Assembly: GCA_937919795.1 (NCBI GenBank)
Contig: CALFOA010000401.1
Coordinates: 1 to 5,393 of the forward strand
DNA from: an uncultured Neisseria sp.
GTDB taxonomy: Bacteria > Pseudomonadota > Gammaproteobacteria > Burkholderiales > Neisseriaceae
Reading direction: 5' to 3'
DNA: 5,393 bases
Positions within the stretch are counted from its first letter, which is position 1. Every line of letters begins with the position of its first letter. Below, piece by piece: positions 4,652-5,393 of the stretch. Under the pieces are notes generated by a model. That model worked only from the letters and a program-made list of their open reading frames with translations. It ran no database searches and was not told the DNA's origin. The translations under genes and the position numbers were made by a program.

Positions 4652-5107
4652 TTGTTTGGCGGCGTTCACGAACTCAGCATAGACGGCAAAGGGCGATTGG
4701 CTATACCAGCCAAGTTTCGCGAACTGCTGCTGCGCCGCTATACGCCTGCGATTGTGGTAACGCTGGATTCGCGCAGCCGCCTGCTGATGTATCCCGAAAG
4801 CGTTTGGGAAAAAGTAGCCGAACAGTTGCTGGCATTGCCGGTGGCCGGCAAGCCTTTGTTGCAGCGCTACCAAAACCTGCTGCTGCATAACGCCGATACG
4901 CTGGAATTGGATGCGGCAGGCAGAGTGTTGTTGCCGGCCAATCTGCGCAAGCGGGTGGATTTTGATAAAGAAGTCACTTTGGTCGGTCGCGCCAACCGAT
5001 TGGAGCTTTGGGGGCGTGAGCATTGGGAGGCTGAAATGGATCAGGCCTTGGATGTGGATGCTGAAGATTTAGAAATGGAATTGGCGCAAACGGATTTACA
5101 GCTATGA
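4652..5107 (+). CDS. mraZ: Transcriptional regulator MraZ
   Basis: MraZ is a DNA-binding regulator, first gene of the division and cell wall (dcw) cluster, that represses its own operon. The 151-residue protein has the two expected SpoVT/AbrB-like halves: [13 protein letters not shown] (11-23) and [13 protein letters not shown] (87-99), each with the G-R and proline of the family motif. FELW-type sequence follows as LELW (117-120). Length is normal. Translation starts at TTG (4652), probably reducing expression of the regulator. The stop codon overlaps the rsmH start (ATGA, 5104-5107), so the two genes are translationally coupled. A strong promoter and a four-box operator precede the gene. 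The acidic C-terminus ([15 protein letters not shown]) resembles that of other proteobacterial MraZ proteins. Confidence 0.96.
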   Translation: MFGGVHELSIDGKGRLAIPAKFRELLLRRYTPAIVVTLDSRSRLLMYPESVWEKVAEQLLALPVAGKPLLQRYQNLLLHNADTLELDAAGRVLLPANLRKRVDFDKEVTLVGRANRLELWGREHWEAEMDQALDVDAEDLEMELAQTDLQL

Positions 5108-5393
5108 GCGAGGAAGTGCATCAGCATAAGCATATTACGGTGCTGCTTCATGAAGCGGTCGATGCCCTCGCGATACGCGAAAACGGTATTTATGTAGACG
5201 GAACCTTCGGTAGGGGAGGGCACTCCCGGCTGATTTTGTCGAAACTGGGCAGCCAAGGTCGTTTGATTGTATTTGATAAAGATCCGCAGGCAATTGCAGT
5301 AGCCGAAGAGTTGGCAGCGCAGGATGCGCGGGTAAGCGTGGTGCACAATGGTTTTGCGACCTTTAATCAGGCTTTGGATGATTTGGGGATCGC
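5104..5393 (+). CDS. rsmH: 16S rRNA (cytosine1402-N4)-methyltransferase RsmH (3'-partial)
   Basis: RsmH (MraW) methylates N4 of C1402 in the 16S rRNA decoding centre using SAM. The first 96 codons are present and open to the window edge; the family is usually about 310-320 residues, so roughly two thirds lie beyond. Diagnostic features are the early [13 protein letters not shown] (10-22), the SAM-binding motif [12 protein letters not shown] (30-41) and the acidic [10 protein letters not shown] (55-64). The ATG at 5104 overlaps the mraZ stop by four bases and has no strong Shine-Dalgarno, which fits coupling to mraZ translation. The order mraZ-rsmH is the conserved start of the dcw cluster; ftsL and a penicillin-binding protein gene are expected next. 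Confidence 0.95.
   Translation, partial: MSEEVHQHKHITVLLHEAVDALAIRENGIYVDGTFGRGGHSRLILSKLGSQGRLIVFDKDPQAIAVAEELAAQDARVSVVHNGFATFNQALDDLGI

Noticed and set aside
4637..5346. Minus-strand frames opposite mraZ and rsmH
   Set aside because: They are shadows of two well-identified genes whose motifs are intact.

Overview
The window comes from a Neisseriaceae chromosome. It holds six exact copies of the 12-mer TGCCTGTCTGAA. From memory, this matches the 'TG-wad' dialect of the neisserial DNA uptake sequence, described for Neisseria wadsworthii and N. shayeganii, and not the ATGCCGTCTGAA of meningococcus and gonococcus. A Correia-type miniature element (CREE/NEMIS) and the start of a dcw cluster (mraZ-rsmH) support this. 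The species call is inference.

Layout, left to right. Positions 1-1895 (+) carry a probable two-gene metal-handling operon: a PepSY-TM inner-membrane protein whose start lies before the window, then a periplasmic PCu(A)C-type copper chaperone with a His/Met-rich tail. Positions 1896-2038 are packed with palindromes: an inverted pair of uptake sequences, then a 17-bp-stem hairpin that looks like an internally deleted Correia element. A small RluA-family pseudouridine synthase follows (2039-2674, +). After it come a second inverted uptake-sequence pair, a 107-bp Correia element and a strong bidirectional terminator (2675-2876). On the minus strand, tRNA-Met(CAT) and tRNA-Ala(GGC) are transcribed from a near-consensus promoter and end at that shared terminator. 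A MidA/NDUFAF7-like (COG1565) methyltransferase gene (3159-4316, -) follows, with an uptake sequence inside its coding region. A 335-base divergent intergenic region leads to mraZ (4652-5107, +), which overlaps rsmH by four bases; rsmH runs off the right edge.

Regulation is clearest at mraZ. A TTGACC-N17-TATAGT promoter overlaps and precedes four GTG-centred boxes spaced exactly 10 bp apart, the expected architecture of a MraZ autoregulatory operator. The tRNA promoter has a GC-rich discriminator, as expected for stringently controlled stable-RNA genes.

Most genes here are conserved housekeeping genes. I see no phage, transposase gene, CRISPR array, toxin-antitoxin pair or evident new defence system. 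The points worth a second look lie in the non-coding DNA: the two Correia-like elements, a 15-mer shared by the PepSY stop codon and one of those elements, and the mraZ operator.
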